64,000 nucleotides of DNA from Pedobacter ginsengisoli (lineage in GTDB: Bacteria > Bacteroidota > Bacteroidia > Sphingobacteriales > Sphingobacteriaceae). The notes under the pieces are model-generated. The model saw nothing but the letters and a program-made list of their open reading frames with translations. It was not told the DNA's origin and did no database searches. The position numbers were made by a program, and so were the translations under genes. Below, in pieces: positions 10,452-18,373 of the stretch (position 1 is its first letter; each line of letters begins with the position of its first letter). The stretch is from the NCBI RefSeq assembly GCF_030244015.1, contig NZ_JASSYX010000002.1, positions 496,001 through 560,000 on the forward strand, in the 5' to 3' direction.

Positions 10452-11156
10452 ATGGGCAGCATTTTTAGATTTAAACAATTTGAAGTAAACCAGGAGGGTT
10501 GCGCCATGCGGATTAATACAGATGGCGTGCTTTTGGGCGCCGCAGTTCAGCACAGCAATCCCCTTCGCATACTCGATATCGGTACAGGGACCGGTGTGAT
10601 TGCTATGATGATGGCCCAGCGTTTCCCGGATGCTTTGGTTGACGCCGTGGAGATCGATGAACCGGCAGCAGTACGTGCGGAACAAAACTTTAGTGCATCT
10701 CCATTTGCCGGCAGGTTGCAGGCTGTCCATACCTCAATGGAAGCATACGATACTTCTGAAAAATACGATCTGATCATTTCCAATCCGCCTTTTTTTGTCA
10801 ACGATCTGAAGAATCCCGAAGGCCGAAAAAGCACTGCCCGGCATGCCGATGAAAATTTCTTTGAGGCACTGGTGTTGAAAACAGGCAGGCTTTTAAGTAC
10901 TGAAGGTTTGCTATGGCTGATACTGCCGGTAAAACAGGCTGATTTTGTGATCGATAAAGCCCGGAAGCAAGACCTTTCACTCCTTAAAGAGATCAGCATT
11001 TGCTCTGATGTCAGCAAACCGGTGATCAGAAAGATCATTTGCATTGGACGTGTTCCTGCTCCGCTGGAGCAGAAACGGTTTTATATTTACGAAGCCGAAG
11101 GCGTATATGCGGAAGCCTACAAGCACCTGCTAAAAGATTTCTTTCTGGCTTTCTGA
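10452..11156 (+). CDS. trmN6: tRNA1(Val) (adenine(37)-N6)-methyltransferase, YfiC/TrmN6 family
   Basis: This is a class I SAM-dependent methyltransferase of 234 residues. The SAM loop is LDIGTGTG at about 41-48, the acidic residue of motif II follows in VEIDE near 67-71, and the adenine-binding NPPFF sits at 111-115. This combination, the opening FRFKQF and the length match the YfiC/TrmN6 family, which methylates N6 of A37 in tRNA1(Val). The assignment comes from family knowledge; substrate choice cannot be read directly. The gene diverges from purL across about 200 bp and converges on the reductase gene at 11166, with only 9 bp between the two stops. Confidence 0.88.
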   Translation: MGSIFRFKQFEVNQEGCAMRINTDGVLLGAAVQHSNPLRILDIGTGTGVIAMMMAQRFPDALVDAVEIDEPAAVRAEQNFSASPFAGRLQAVHTSMEAYDTSEKYDLIISNPPFFVNDLKNPEGRKSTARHADENFFEALVLKTGRLLSTEGLLWLILPVKQADFVIDKARKQDLSLLKEISICSDVSKPVIRKIICIGRVPAPLEQKRFYIYEAEGVYAEAYKHLLKDFFLAF

Positions 11157-11165
11157 CAAACGCAC

Positions 11166-11723
11166 TTAACGTCTGGTCTCATATTTGAGCAGCAGCACGC
11201 CATCATCTGCAGGCTTAACGTCAATCAGCTTCAGATTGGTTCTGGTTTCTATGTTCTCAAACAGTGGTTTTCCCGAACCCAGGATCACCGGATAAACGGC
11301 CAGTCTGTAAACGTCTATAAGACCCAGATTGATGAAGGTTGTAGTCAGTTTCCCGCCGCCATAGAGCCAAATGTTTTCACCTGGCTCTTTAAGTATTTCC
11401 AGGACTTTTTCCCTGACATCTGATCTGATTATGGTAGCCTTGCCATCATCGGCCATTGTGGTAGAGAATACATATTTTTTCTTACTGTGCAGCAACTCGT
11501 AGGCTTCCTTCAATTTTGTACCGGCTTTTTCGTCAGGGCGGTAATTGCCCCATAGCTCATAGCTGACCCTGCCGTAGAAAATCGCGTCAATACCAACCAG
11601 TATGTCCTTGATGATGTCTGCGAAATCGGTCTGTGCATCGCTCGTAATCCAGTCAATTTCACCATTTGGCCCTTCAATGTACCCGTCAAGGGTTACGGCC
11701 AGATCCAAAATAATCTTCCTCAT
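11166..11723 (-). CDS. Dihydrofolate-reductase-like (RibD C-terminal domain) oxidoreductase
   Basis: This is a 185-residue protein with the fold of the RibD C-terminal reductase domain. Visible marks are the opening strand MRKIILDLAVTLDGYI, a DAIFYGRVSYE helix near 45-55, the nucleotide-binding WLYGGG near 118-123, and PVILGSGKPLF near 143-153. Proteins of this family bind NADPH. Most are uncharacterised and are not the housekeeping FolA, which has different motifs and is shorter. It follows the GH43 gene by 14 bp on the same strand and is probably co-transcribed with it. No signal peptide is present, so it is cytoplasmic. The substrate is unknown. Confidence 0.8.
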   Translation of the reverse strand: MRKIILDLAVTLDGYIEGPNGEIDWITSDAQTDFADIIKDILVGIDAIFYGRVSYELWGNYRPDEKAGTKLKEAYELLHSKKKYVFSTTMADDGKATIIRSDVREKVLEILKEPGENIWLYGGGKLTTTFINLGLIDVYRLAVYPVILGSGKPLFENIETRTNLKLIDVKPADDGVLLLKYETRR

Positions 11724-11737
11724 TTTTAAAATAAATT

Positions 11738-12613
11738 TTAGGCCCCTAATATACCATTATCTGTCATCATAACAGGTGCAATAGTGCCATCTGGTCGATA
11801 GTACAACTCATCTGCGCAGACAGATCTCCGGTGACTTCCTCCGTTTTTTAGCTTGCCGTTATGATAGAAGAAGTAGTTTTTACCCTTAAAACTGATGATC
11901 GCCGCCCTGTTGGTTTCACAGTTTTCCGGCACCTCATTGATGATGCCTTTAAATTCCCAGGGACCGGTAACAGTTTTGGACATCGCATATGCTACCTTTT
12001 CAGGCATCCCATATCCATAACAGAGGTAATACCAGTCACCATGACGGTGCAGGTTCGCGCCCTCACTAAATCCGGGCAGGACTATACTTTGAACCGGCCC
12101 GTCCAGTTCTGTCATGTTGTCCTTCAGCTCAGCCAGAAAACAATTTTTATTGCCCCACACGATATACGCCTGGTTTCCGGCGTCGATGATTACAGTAGGG
12201 TCGAGGTTAGCTTTGTTGTTGCCGGTTGAAGGGATCATATCGCCGGATATCTGCGCCCGGCCTATAGCGTCCGTAAAAGGGCCGGCAGGATGATCCGAAA
12301 CGGCAACGCCTATTGCCTTTCCTGCTATGGAGGCGTGTGAGACCGCAACGTACCAATAAAATTTATTGTTCCGCTCAATGACCTTGGAAGCATAGGCATC
12401 TCCGCTGGCCCATTTAAAATCAGTAGCCTTAAGCCGGAACGGATGTTCCTGCCAGTTCAGCAGGTCAGGTGAAGAAAAACAGAGCCAGTCCTTCATGACA
12501 TAGTCATCTACGCCTTCGGGCGGTTCGTCATGGCCGGTATACAGCCAGACCTTGTCAGCATAGGTCAGTACAGTGGGGTCCGCGGTAAAATGGTTTTTGA
12601 TTATAGGATTCAT
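11738..12613 (-). CDS. Cytoplasmic GH43-family glycoside hydrolase
   Basis: The 291-residue protein has the five-bladed beta-propeller pattern of GH43. The usual catalytic set is visible: general base Asp12 in TADPT, pKa-modulating Asp138 in NLDPT, and general acid Glu184 in FSEGAN. The opening NPIIKNHFTADP resembles the NPI...DP start typical of beta-xylosidases and arabinofuranosidases. It is at the short end for the family and has no C-terminal beta-sandwich. There is no signal peptide, so it should act inside the cell on imported oligosaccharides. It sits away from both SusC/SusD loci. The 290-bp upstream region holds a 14-bp perfect inverted repeat that may be regulatory. Substrate specificity is not predictable from sequence alone. 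Confidence 0.85.
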   Translation of the reverse strand: MNPIIKNHFTADPTVLTYADKVWLYTGHDEPPEGVDDYVMKDWLCFSSPDLLNWQEHPFRLKATDFKWASGDAYASKVIERNNKFYWYVAVSHASIAGKAIGVAVSDHPAGPFTDAIGRAQISGDMIPSTGNNKANLDPTVIIDAGNQAYIVWGNKNCFLAELKDNMTELDGPVQSIVLPGFSEGANLHRHGDWYYLCYGYGMPEKVAYAMSKTVTGPWEFKGIINEVPENCETNRAAIISFKGKNYFFYHNGKLKNGGSHRRSVCADELYYRPDGTIAPVMMTDNGILGA

Positions 12614-12697
12614 TTAAAACGGATATTTTATTGAAAATGGTCATTACTAATTTGTATTAAACAAGCATAACCATTGTTTTGTTGTGGCATGTTCGTT

Positions 12698-12763
12698 CAC
12701 ACTTTCTTCACGCCTCGTTCACACCAAAGCCACAAATAGGTACCTTTTTGTGAAGAAAGTGTG
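12698..12763. repeat. Long-spaced perfect 14-bp inverted repeat upstream of the GH43 gene
   Basis: The arm CACACTTTCTTCAC (12698-12711) is exactly inverted at 12750-12763, with a 38-bp loop. Inside and around it are a 9-bp direct repeat CGTTCACAC (12694-12702 and 12716-12724, 22 bp apart) and a further CACACC/GGTGTG pair (12720-12725 and 12769-12774). It lies 85-150 bp before the GH43 start and after the terminator of the small lipoprotein gene, so it is placed as a GH43 control region. Confidence 0.6.
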
Positions 12764-12841
12764 ACTCAGGTGTGTTTTATGTGAGTCCATGCCATTAACA
12801 GTATCTTATTTCAGTCGCAGCCTGCCCCGACCTGACCATAG

Positions 12842-12880
12842 TGAAAAAAAGAGCCTGTTCACGTTTAAGAACAGACTCTC
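12842..12880 (-). terminator. Rho-independent terminator of the small lipoprotein gene
   Basis: Read on the minus strand, an 11-nt arm (12879-12869) pairs with 12860-12850 around an 8-nt loop, with a single mismatch. It is followed directly by seven T. It lies 27 bp after the stop of the minus-strand lipoprotein gene, exactly where an intrinsic terminator would be expected. Confidence 0.85.
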
Positions 12881-12906
12881 CATTAGCTAATTTATTAAAA
12901 CAGGTC

Positions 12907-13110
12907 TTATTTCGTGGTGTCGGTTACCGTAGTGTCTGTTGAATCAACAGCGGTATGGTCAGCTGAAGTGGAATCCACAGGGACAGTGGTTGAATCCACT
13001 ACAGTAGAGTCTAAAGTATTTGTGTCTGTTTGCTCAGAAGATCCGCCGCAGGCTGTAACTGATAAAGAAATTATCAGTGCCAGAAAGCCAAATTTGAATG
13101 CATTTTTCAT
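12907..13110 (-). CDS. Small Asp/Ser/Thr-rich lipoprotein
   Basis: This is a 67-residue protein. Residues 1-20 form a lipoprotein signal peptide with lipobox SVTAC, giving Cys21 as the lipidated residue. The remaining 46 residues are low-complexity and built largely from repeats of D-S/T-T with VDST and VDSTT units. No folded domain is apparent. Small lipoproteins of this type are common in Sphingobacteriaceae and probably serve as surface or periplasmic spacers, but no function is known. It has its own terminator downstream. Its upstream region holds an imperfect inverted repeat (about 13129-13175, arms similar to ATGGTAACTTTTA) and a GCATAG/CTATGC palindrome (13186-13202) that could control this gene or its divergent neighbour. 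Confidence 0.8.
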   Translation of the reverse strand: MKNAFKFGFLALIISLSVTACGGSSEQTDTNTLDSTVVDSTTVPVDSTSADHTAVDSTDTTVTDTTK

Positions 13111-13273
13111 GATATTTTGTTCTAGGTAAATGGTAACTTTTATAGATTAATACCTCAATTCCTAAAAGGTAACCATCCTTATTAAGCATAGTGCAACTAT
13201 GCCTTCTCAATTCTTTCAGGGGGGACTAGGTGGACATAAGGCCGGTCGGTTATGCAGCAAACCGAATAATGAT

Positions 13274-13281
13274 TAGGTTTG
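13274..13281 (+). promoter_or_regulatory. Candidate -7 element giving a leaderless phosphoesterase transcript
   Basis: TAGGTTTG matches the Bacteroidota TAnnTTTG element and ends only 4 bp before the ATG at 13286, so the predicted transcript would start at or next to the start codon. The -33 region is poor. The call rests on the -7 match alone. Confidence 0.4.
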
Positions 13282-13285
13282 TATA

Positions 13286-13777
13286 ATGGTAACAATAGGC
13301 CTTCTTTCCGATACGCATGGTTTTTTGGATGACGCGGTTTTTAAGCATTTTGCCGACTGTGATGAAATCTGGCATGCGGGGGACTTTGGTCCCGAAGTAG
13401 CAGATAAGCTTGCGGCTTTTAAACCTTTGCGGGGAGTTTACGGAAACATAGATGGAAAAGAGATCCGTGCTGAATTTCCAGAGCATATACGATTTAGCAT
13501 TGAAGGTTTGGATGTTTGGATTACCCATATCGGTGGTTATCCCGGTAAATATTCGTTACAGGTAAAGGGTGAAATATACACTAAGCCTCCAAAATTATTT
13601 ATCTGCGGGCATTCACATATTTTGAAGGTGATGTACGACAAAAAAATCGACTGCCTGCATATAAATCCGGGTGCTGCGGGAAATTCGGGCTGGCACCGGG
13701 TAAAAACTTTAATTAAATTTAGTGTTACAGACGGAAAAATACATAACTTAGCAGCCATAGAAATAGGCAATAGATAA
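13286..13777 (+). CDS. YfcE/MJ0936-type metallophosphoesterase
   Basis: This is a 163-residue calcineurin-like phosphoesterase with every metal-binding motif in order: SDTHG (Asp9, His11), HAGD (Asp33), GNID (Asn54), THIGG (His81), GHSH (His109, His111) and NPGA. The length is that of the single-domain YfcE family, which hydrolyses phosphodiesters in vitro and often has unknown cellular substrates. There is no signal peptide, so it is cytoplasmic. It is followed 21 bp later by fbp on the same strand, suggesting a two-gene operon. The ATG is preceded almost directly by a TAGGTTTG promoter-like box. Confidence 0.92.
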   Translation: MVTIGLLSDTHGFLDDAVFKHFADCDEIWHAGDFGPEVADKLAAFKPLRGVYGNIDGKEIRAEFPEHIRFSIEGLDVWITHIGGYPGKYSLQVKGEIYTKPPKLFICGHSHILKVMYDKKIDCLHINPGAAGNSGWHRVKTLIKFSVTDGKIHNLAAIEIGNR

Positions 13778-13798
13778 CGTATTAATTACACTAAGTAT

Positions 13799-14830
13799 AT
13801 GTCGGGCATCAAAACGCTGGGTCAGTTCATCATTGAGAAACAGGCAGATTTTCCGTACGCCAAGGGCGAGCTCTCCAGGTTGTTGAGGGACATCGGGATC
13901 GCCGCTAAGATTGTAAACCGTGAGGTAAACAAGGCAGGGCTGGCTGATATTTTGGGTGCCGCCGGAACGATCAATGTCCAGGGGGAGGGTCAGCAGAAAC
14001 TGGATGTATTTGCAAATACTCAGTTTATCAGCGCCCTTACCAGTGGCGGCGAGTGCTGCATTGTCGCTACTGAAGAAGAGGATGAATTTGTGCCGATCGA
14101 TTCTCCGGTATCAAAAAATGCCAGATATATTGTTTGCATTGATCCGCTTGACGGTTCTTCTAATATTGATGTAAACGTTGCTGTTGGAACTATTTTCTCT
14201 ATTTACAGAAGGAAATCTATTGGAGGAGTGGCAACACTTGAGGATGTTTTGCAAAAAGGTACGCAGCAGGTGGCGGCGGGTTATGTCATTTATGGCTCTT
14301 CGACGATGCTGGTCTATACAACCGGAAAGGGTGTCAATGGCTTTACTTTAGATCCTTCGATAGGCGAGTTTTGTCTTTCGCATCCAAATATGAAGGTGCC
14401 TGCTGCCGGTAATATTTATTCTCTGAATGAAGGAAATTATGTGCATTTCCCGGAAGGGGTAAAGAAGTACCTGAAATATGCCCAGACACAAGATGTCGCT
14501 ACAAACCGGCCTTATACTTCCAGGTATATAGGATCAATGGTTGCCGATATTCACAGAAATCTAATCAAAGGGGGGATTTATATCTATCCGACCACAGCGG
14601 GCTCGCCTAAAGGGAAGCTGAGGTTATTGTATGAGTGTAACCCTATGGCTTTTATTGTAGAGCAGGCAGGCGGGGTGGCTTCAGATGGCTTTAACAGGAT
14701 CCTGGATATTGAACCAACTGAACTTCACCAGCGCACAGCAGTTTTTATTGGTTCTTCAGAGATGGTGAAAACCGCTGAAGAATTAATGAAACAATATTCT
14801 TCTGAGCAGCGCGCCGGAGCTGTAGCTTAA
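13799..14830 (+). CDS. fbp: Class I fructose-1,6-bisphosphatase
   Basis: This enzyme removes the 1-phosphate from fructose 1,6-bisphosphate, the committed step of gluconeogenesis. The 343-residue length fits class I. The metal and substrate motif DPLDGSSN is at 115-122, the [14 protein letters not shown] region near 62-70 and acidic TEEEDE near 91-96 match the N-terminal metal site, and the C-terminal GGIYIYP and [10 protein letters not shown] segments are family signatures. It is cytoplasmic. It follows the phosphoesterase gene by 21 bp. Gluconeogenesis fits an organism that lives on complex glycans, but the gene is a core gene and is not specific to the adjacent mannose locus. Confidence 0.97.
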   Translation: MSGIKTLGQFIIEKQADFPYAKGELSRLLRDIGIAAKIVNREVNKAGLADILGAAGTINVQGEGQQKLDVFANTQFISALTSGGECCIVATEEEDEFVPIDSPVSKNARYIVCIDPLDGSSNIDVNVAVGTIFSIYRRKSIGGVATLEDVLQKGTQQVAAGYVIYGSSTMLVYTTGKGVNGFTLDPSIGEFCLSHPNMKVPAAGNIYSLNEGNYVHFPEGVKKYLKYAQTQDVATNRPYTSRYIGSMVADIHRNLIKGGIYIYPTTAGSPKGKLRLLYECNPMAFIVEQAGGVASDGFNRILDIEPTELHQRTAVFIGSSEMVKTAEELMKQYSSEQRAGAVA

Positions 14831-15181
14831 TCTTTTTAGTCTTTACAGGATTACTTTAAGTATAGGCCAGCTTACTTTTCGCTGAACATTGCCTGTTTAT
14901 TCCCGTATGTCACTACTTTTTTTAATGATTTCGATCCCGGATATTTAAAAAATTGCTGGATTGAAAATGATATGCTGGTAATGTATTAACATTGTCTGTC
15001 TATTATTTCTTTTTTATTTTCATTAAAAAGCTGTTTAAATGGTTTTTAAATAGACTGTTAGCATTTTTGTTACTAAAATTTAATGAAAGATGTTTTTTAT
15101 TACAATCATAATATGTAACTATGTATGTACAAATAATATAACCAAATATCTAACCAATATTCCAACCATTCACCAAAAACT
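14831..15181 (+). promoter_or_regulatory. AT-rich control region of the mannoside locus, with a candidate GntR operator at 15120-15134
   Basis: This 351-bp gap contains no plausible gene and is very AT-rich. Bases 15120-15134 read on the minus strand contain TTTGTACATACATA, and TTTGTACATA recurs upstream of the mannose isomerase gene (31599) and of the third GH92 gene (37254-37267). All three lie close to start codons (48, 43 and 23 bp). AGTTACATA follows on the same strand here and also in the isomerase region. This is the expected layout for a repressor site, and the GntR gene at 30707-31438 is the obvious candidate. No exact TAnnTTTG promoter box is visible; CATTTTTG at 15062-15069 is the nearest. 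Confidence 0.55.
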
Positions 15182-18100
15182 ATGATGTATCGAAAAATTT
15201 TTACTTATCTGAGGATTAGATGCCTCTTATGCATGATTCTGTTTGCCGCATCTGCAACGGAATCAATGGCCCAGACCACAGGGGTCATTACGGGTAAGGT
15301 AACTGACACTGCCGGGATTGGACTTCCCGGAGTAAGTGTGTTGCTAAAGGGAACTAAGAACGGTGTTACCACCGGAACCAGCGGAACTTATTCAATTTCT
15401 GCGCCTGATGGAAAAGGCATCCTTGTTTTTTCTTTTGTTGGTTACAGACGGATTGAACAGGATATCGCCGGACGAAAAGTTGTCAATGTAAGCATGCAGG
15501 AAGACAACGGTGCGCTAAACGAAGTTGTGGTTGTGGCCTACGGACAACAAAAGAAAGAGAGCATGGTGAGTTCGATCACGACAATCAACCCAAAAGAGTT
15601 AAAAGGACCAACCAGTAACCTGACCACTATGCTGGCCGGCCGTTTGTCAGGTGTCGTGGCTTACCAGAGAAGCGGGGAGCCGGGCGCTGATAATGCCCAA
15701 TTCTTCATTCGCGGGATCACCAGTTTTGGTTCAGGAAAGATTGATCCGCTGATCATGATCGATGGGATGGAGTCTACACCAAATGCGCTGGCCAGGATCC
15801 AGCCTGATGATATCGCCGGGTTTTCTGTGCTGAAGGATGCTGCGGCTGCGGCACTTTATGGCGCACGCGGTGCAAACGGCGTGGTGCTGGTCACCACCAA
15901 ATCGGGTGTGGATGGGGCAACTAAATTTGGTGTGCGTTTCGAGAATTCCCTTTCTACTAATACGCAGAACTTTAAGCTGGCCGATAACATTACGTATATG
16001 AATCTGGCCAACGAGGCTGTACTGACGCGAAACCCGCTTGGGGTGTTGCCTTATTCGCAGACCAAAATAGACCGGACAGCTGCGGGTGTCAATCCATACC
16101 TCTACCCGAGCAACAACTGGATAGACATGCTGATTAAGGACCATACCATGAACCAGCGGTTTAACATGAATCTTACCGGGGGTGGTAAAGCAGCGCAATA
16201 CTATCTTGCCGCTACTTTCAACCAGGACAACGGGGTGCTGAAATCGGAGTCAGGCAATAATTTTGACAACAATGTCAACCTGAAAAGCTATGAGGTACGG
16301 TCGAATGTGAACGTGAGATTGACGCCTACTACTGAAGGTGTCGTCAGGACTTCGGGTGCTTTTGATGATTACAATGGCCCTGTGGGCGGGTATGATGCCA
16401 ATGGCAACAGGATAAATGGGGGTGCGCGTGTATTTGCAAGTGCCCTGGCATCTAACCCTGTCTTGTTTCCTGCCACTTATCCTGCTTCGGCATTATCTAC
16501 AGTAAATCATCCGTTGTTTGGAAATGCCACCCTCTCGAACGACCAGCCGGGATATGTGAATCCTTATGCGCAGATGGTATCCGGTTTTCAGCAGTACAAC
16601 ACTTCTACGCTCAACGTACAGCTGGAACTGAAACAGGATTTTAAATTCGTGACACCGGGTCTGACTGCAAGAGTAATGGCCTACACCCAGCGTTATTCCT
16701 ATTTTGATCTGGCAAGGGCCTATTCTCCTTTTTATTATTCTGCGAGTCCTACAAGTGCAGATGGTCAGAACTATAACCTGAGTTTGCTTAATGAAGAAAC
16801 TGCTACCGAGTACCTTAACTATAGGGAAGGTGGCAAGGTGCAGAACACCACTACTTATATGGAGGCGGCTGTCAACTACAACAAGACATTTAAAGAAAAG
16901 CATGCCATTAGTGGACTTTTAGTGACGATACTCAGAAACTACCTGACCGCCAACGCTGGTAACCTCCAGGCTTCATTACCTTTCAGGAACCAGGGGCTTT
17001 CTGGTAGGTTTACTTATGGTTACGACAACCGTTACATCATGGAAGCCAATTTTGGTTATAATGGTTCAGAACGTTTCGCAGAAAATCACCGTTTTGGGTT
17101 TTTTCCGTCCGTCGGAGTAGCTTGGAATGTTTCCAATGAGAAATTTATGGAGCCGGTAAAAAACGTAGTTTCCAAGCTGAAATTCAGGGCGACGTACGGA
17201 TTAGTCGGTAACGACCAGATCGGAAGGAACGAGGATCGTTTCTTTTACCTCTCTGATGTGCTGTTGAATGATGGCGGTAGAGCGGCATGGTTTGGAACTA
17301 ATTATGGTTATCTCAGGCCCGGGGTGTCGATCCGCAGATATAGCAACGAAGACATCACCTGGGAAAAGGTCAAGACCACCAATATCGGGATGGATCTTGG
17401 GTTGTTCAACAATGCTGCCAACCTGATAGTGGATGTGTACCATTCGAACAGAAGCAATATGTTGCTGAGCAGATCTACTATTCCTACTACCATGGGACTG
17501 GCTGCCGGTATTTCAGCCAACGTAGGTGAGGCTGAGGGCAAAGGGGTTGACCTTTCATTTGATTACAATAAGAGCTTTGGCACGATGTGGCTGCAGGGCA
17601 GAGGAACCTTTACTTATGCAACGACTAAGGTCCTGGTAAACGAAGAGCCTGACTATGATCAGAATATTGCTTACCTGTCGCAGGTAGGAAACCCGTTGAG
17701 CCAGGTTTATGGTCTGATTGCTGAGCGTCTTTTTGTGGATGATGCAGAAGTAAAAAATTCTCCTTTTCAGAATTTTGGTGAGGTGAAGGGTGGAGACATT
17801 AAATACCGTGATGTAAACAGGGACGGGCAGATCAGTTCGCTGGACGTCGTGCCGCTCGGTTTGCCGATCACTCCGGAGATCATTTACGGTTTTGGACTTT
17901 CGGCCGGATATCACAATTTTGATGTTAGCGGGTTCTTCCAGGGATCAGCGCGCTCTTCCTTTTGGATAGATCCCGGGAAGATCACCCCATTTGCTTTCAA
18001 TGGTGGCGCGCAGAATGGCCTGCTGGAGGTGATCGCCAATGATCATTGGTCTGAGGATAACCGTAACGTGCGTGCATTCTGGCCTCGTCTGGACCAAAAT

Positions 18101-18361
18101 GTAAGTTCTAATAACACACAGACTTCTAATTGGTGGATGCGCAACGGCGCCTTCCTGAGGTTAAAATCTGTCGAGATCGGCTATAACATTAAAGACAATT
18201 TTCTGAAAAAATATGGCCTGACTGCGGTGCGTGTATATGCCAATGGCACCAACCTGTTCGTAAAAAGCAGTTTCAAACTGTGGGACCCCGAGCAGGGAAG
18301 CAACGGCTTGGGCTACCCGGTACAAAAGGTGTTCAACTTTGGTCTTAACGTTCAATTCTAA
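15182..18361 (+). CDS. SusC/RagA-type TonB-dependent outer membrane transporter (mannoside locus)
   Basis: The 1,059-residue protein has a signal peptide (1-31, ending SMAQ), a carboxypeptidase-regulatory-like domain (about 35-110, GKVTDTAGIGLPGVSV), the SusC hallmark EVVVVAYGQQKK near 112-123, a plug domain to about 235 and a C-terminal 22-strand-type beta-barrel ending in FGLNVQF. It imports glycan fragments with the SusD lipoprotein encoded 12 bp downstream. It has no STN domain, so it is not built for FecR/ECF signalling. This agrees with the nearby GntR regulator being the controller. The start is the first of two consecutive ATG codons; the second is equally possible. Confidence 0.95.
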   Translation: MMYRKIFTYLRIRCLLCMILFAASATESMAQTTGVITGKVTDTAGIGLPGVSVLLKGTKNGVTTGTSGTYSISAPDGKGILVFSFVGYRRIEQDIAGRKVVNVSMQEDNGALNEVVVVAYGQQKKESMVSSITTINPKELKGPTSNLTTMLAGRLSGVVAYQRSGEPGADNAQFFIRGITSFGSGKIDPLIMIDGMESTPNALARIQPDDIAGFSVLKDAAAAALYGARGANGVVLVTTKSGVDGATKFGVRFENSLSTNTQNFKLADNITYMNLANEAVLTRNPLGVLPYSQTKIDRTAAGVNPYLYPSNNWIDMLIKDHTMNQRFNMNLTGGGKAAQYYLAATFNQDNGVLKSESGNNFDNNVNLKSYEVRSNVNVRLTPTTEGVVRTSGAFDDYNGPVGGYDANGNRINGGARVFASALASNPVLFPATYPASALSTVNHPLFGNATLSNDQPGYVNPYAQMVSGFQQYNTSTLNVQLELKQDFKFVTPGLTARVMAYTQRYSYFDLARAYSPFYYSASPTSADGQNYNLSLLNEETATEYLNYREGGKVQNTTTYMEAAVNYNKTFKEKHAISGLLVTILRNYLTANAGNLQASLPFRNQGLSGRFTYGYDNRYIMEANFGYNGSERFAENHRFGFFPSVGVAWNVSNEKFMEPVKNVVSKLKFRATYGLVGNDQIGRNEDRFFYLSDVLLNDGGRAAWFGTNYGYLRPGVSIRRYSNEDITWEKVKTTNIGMDLGLFNNAANLIVDVYHSNRSNMLLSRSTIPTTMGLAAGISANVGEAEGKGVDLSFDYNKSFGTMWLQGRGTFTYATTKVLVNEEPDYDQNIAYLSQVGNPLSQVYGLIAERLFVDDAEVKNSPFQNFGEVKGGDIKYRDVNRDGQISSLDVVPLGLPITPEIIYGFGLSAGYHNFDVSGFFQGSARSSFWIDPGKITPFAFNGGAQNGLLEVIANDHWSEDNRNVRAFWPRLDQNVSSNNTQTSNWWMRNGAFLRLKSVEIGYNIKDNFLKKYGLTAVRVYANGTNLFVKSSFKLWDPEQGSNGLGYPVQKVFNFGLNVQF

Positions 18362-18373
18362 TTCAAAGAAGAC

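Noticed and set aside
11166..11723. Housekeeping dihydrofolate reductase FolA
   Set aside because: The DGYI, YGGG and LGSGKPLF motifs are those of the RibD C-terminal-like group, not of FolA.
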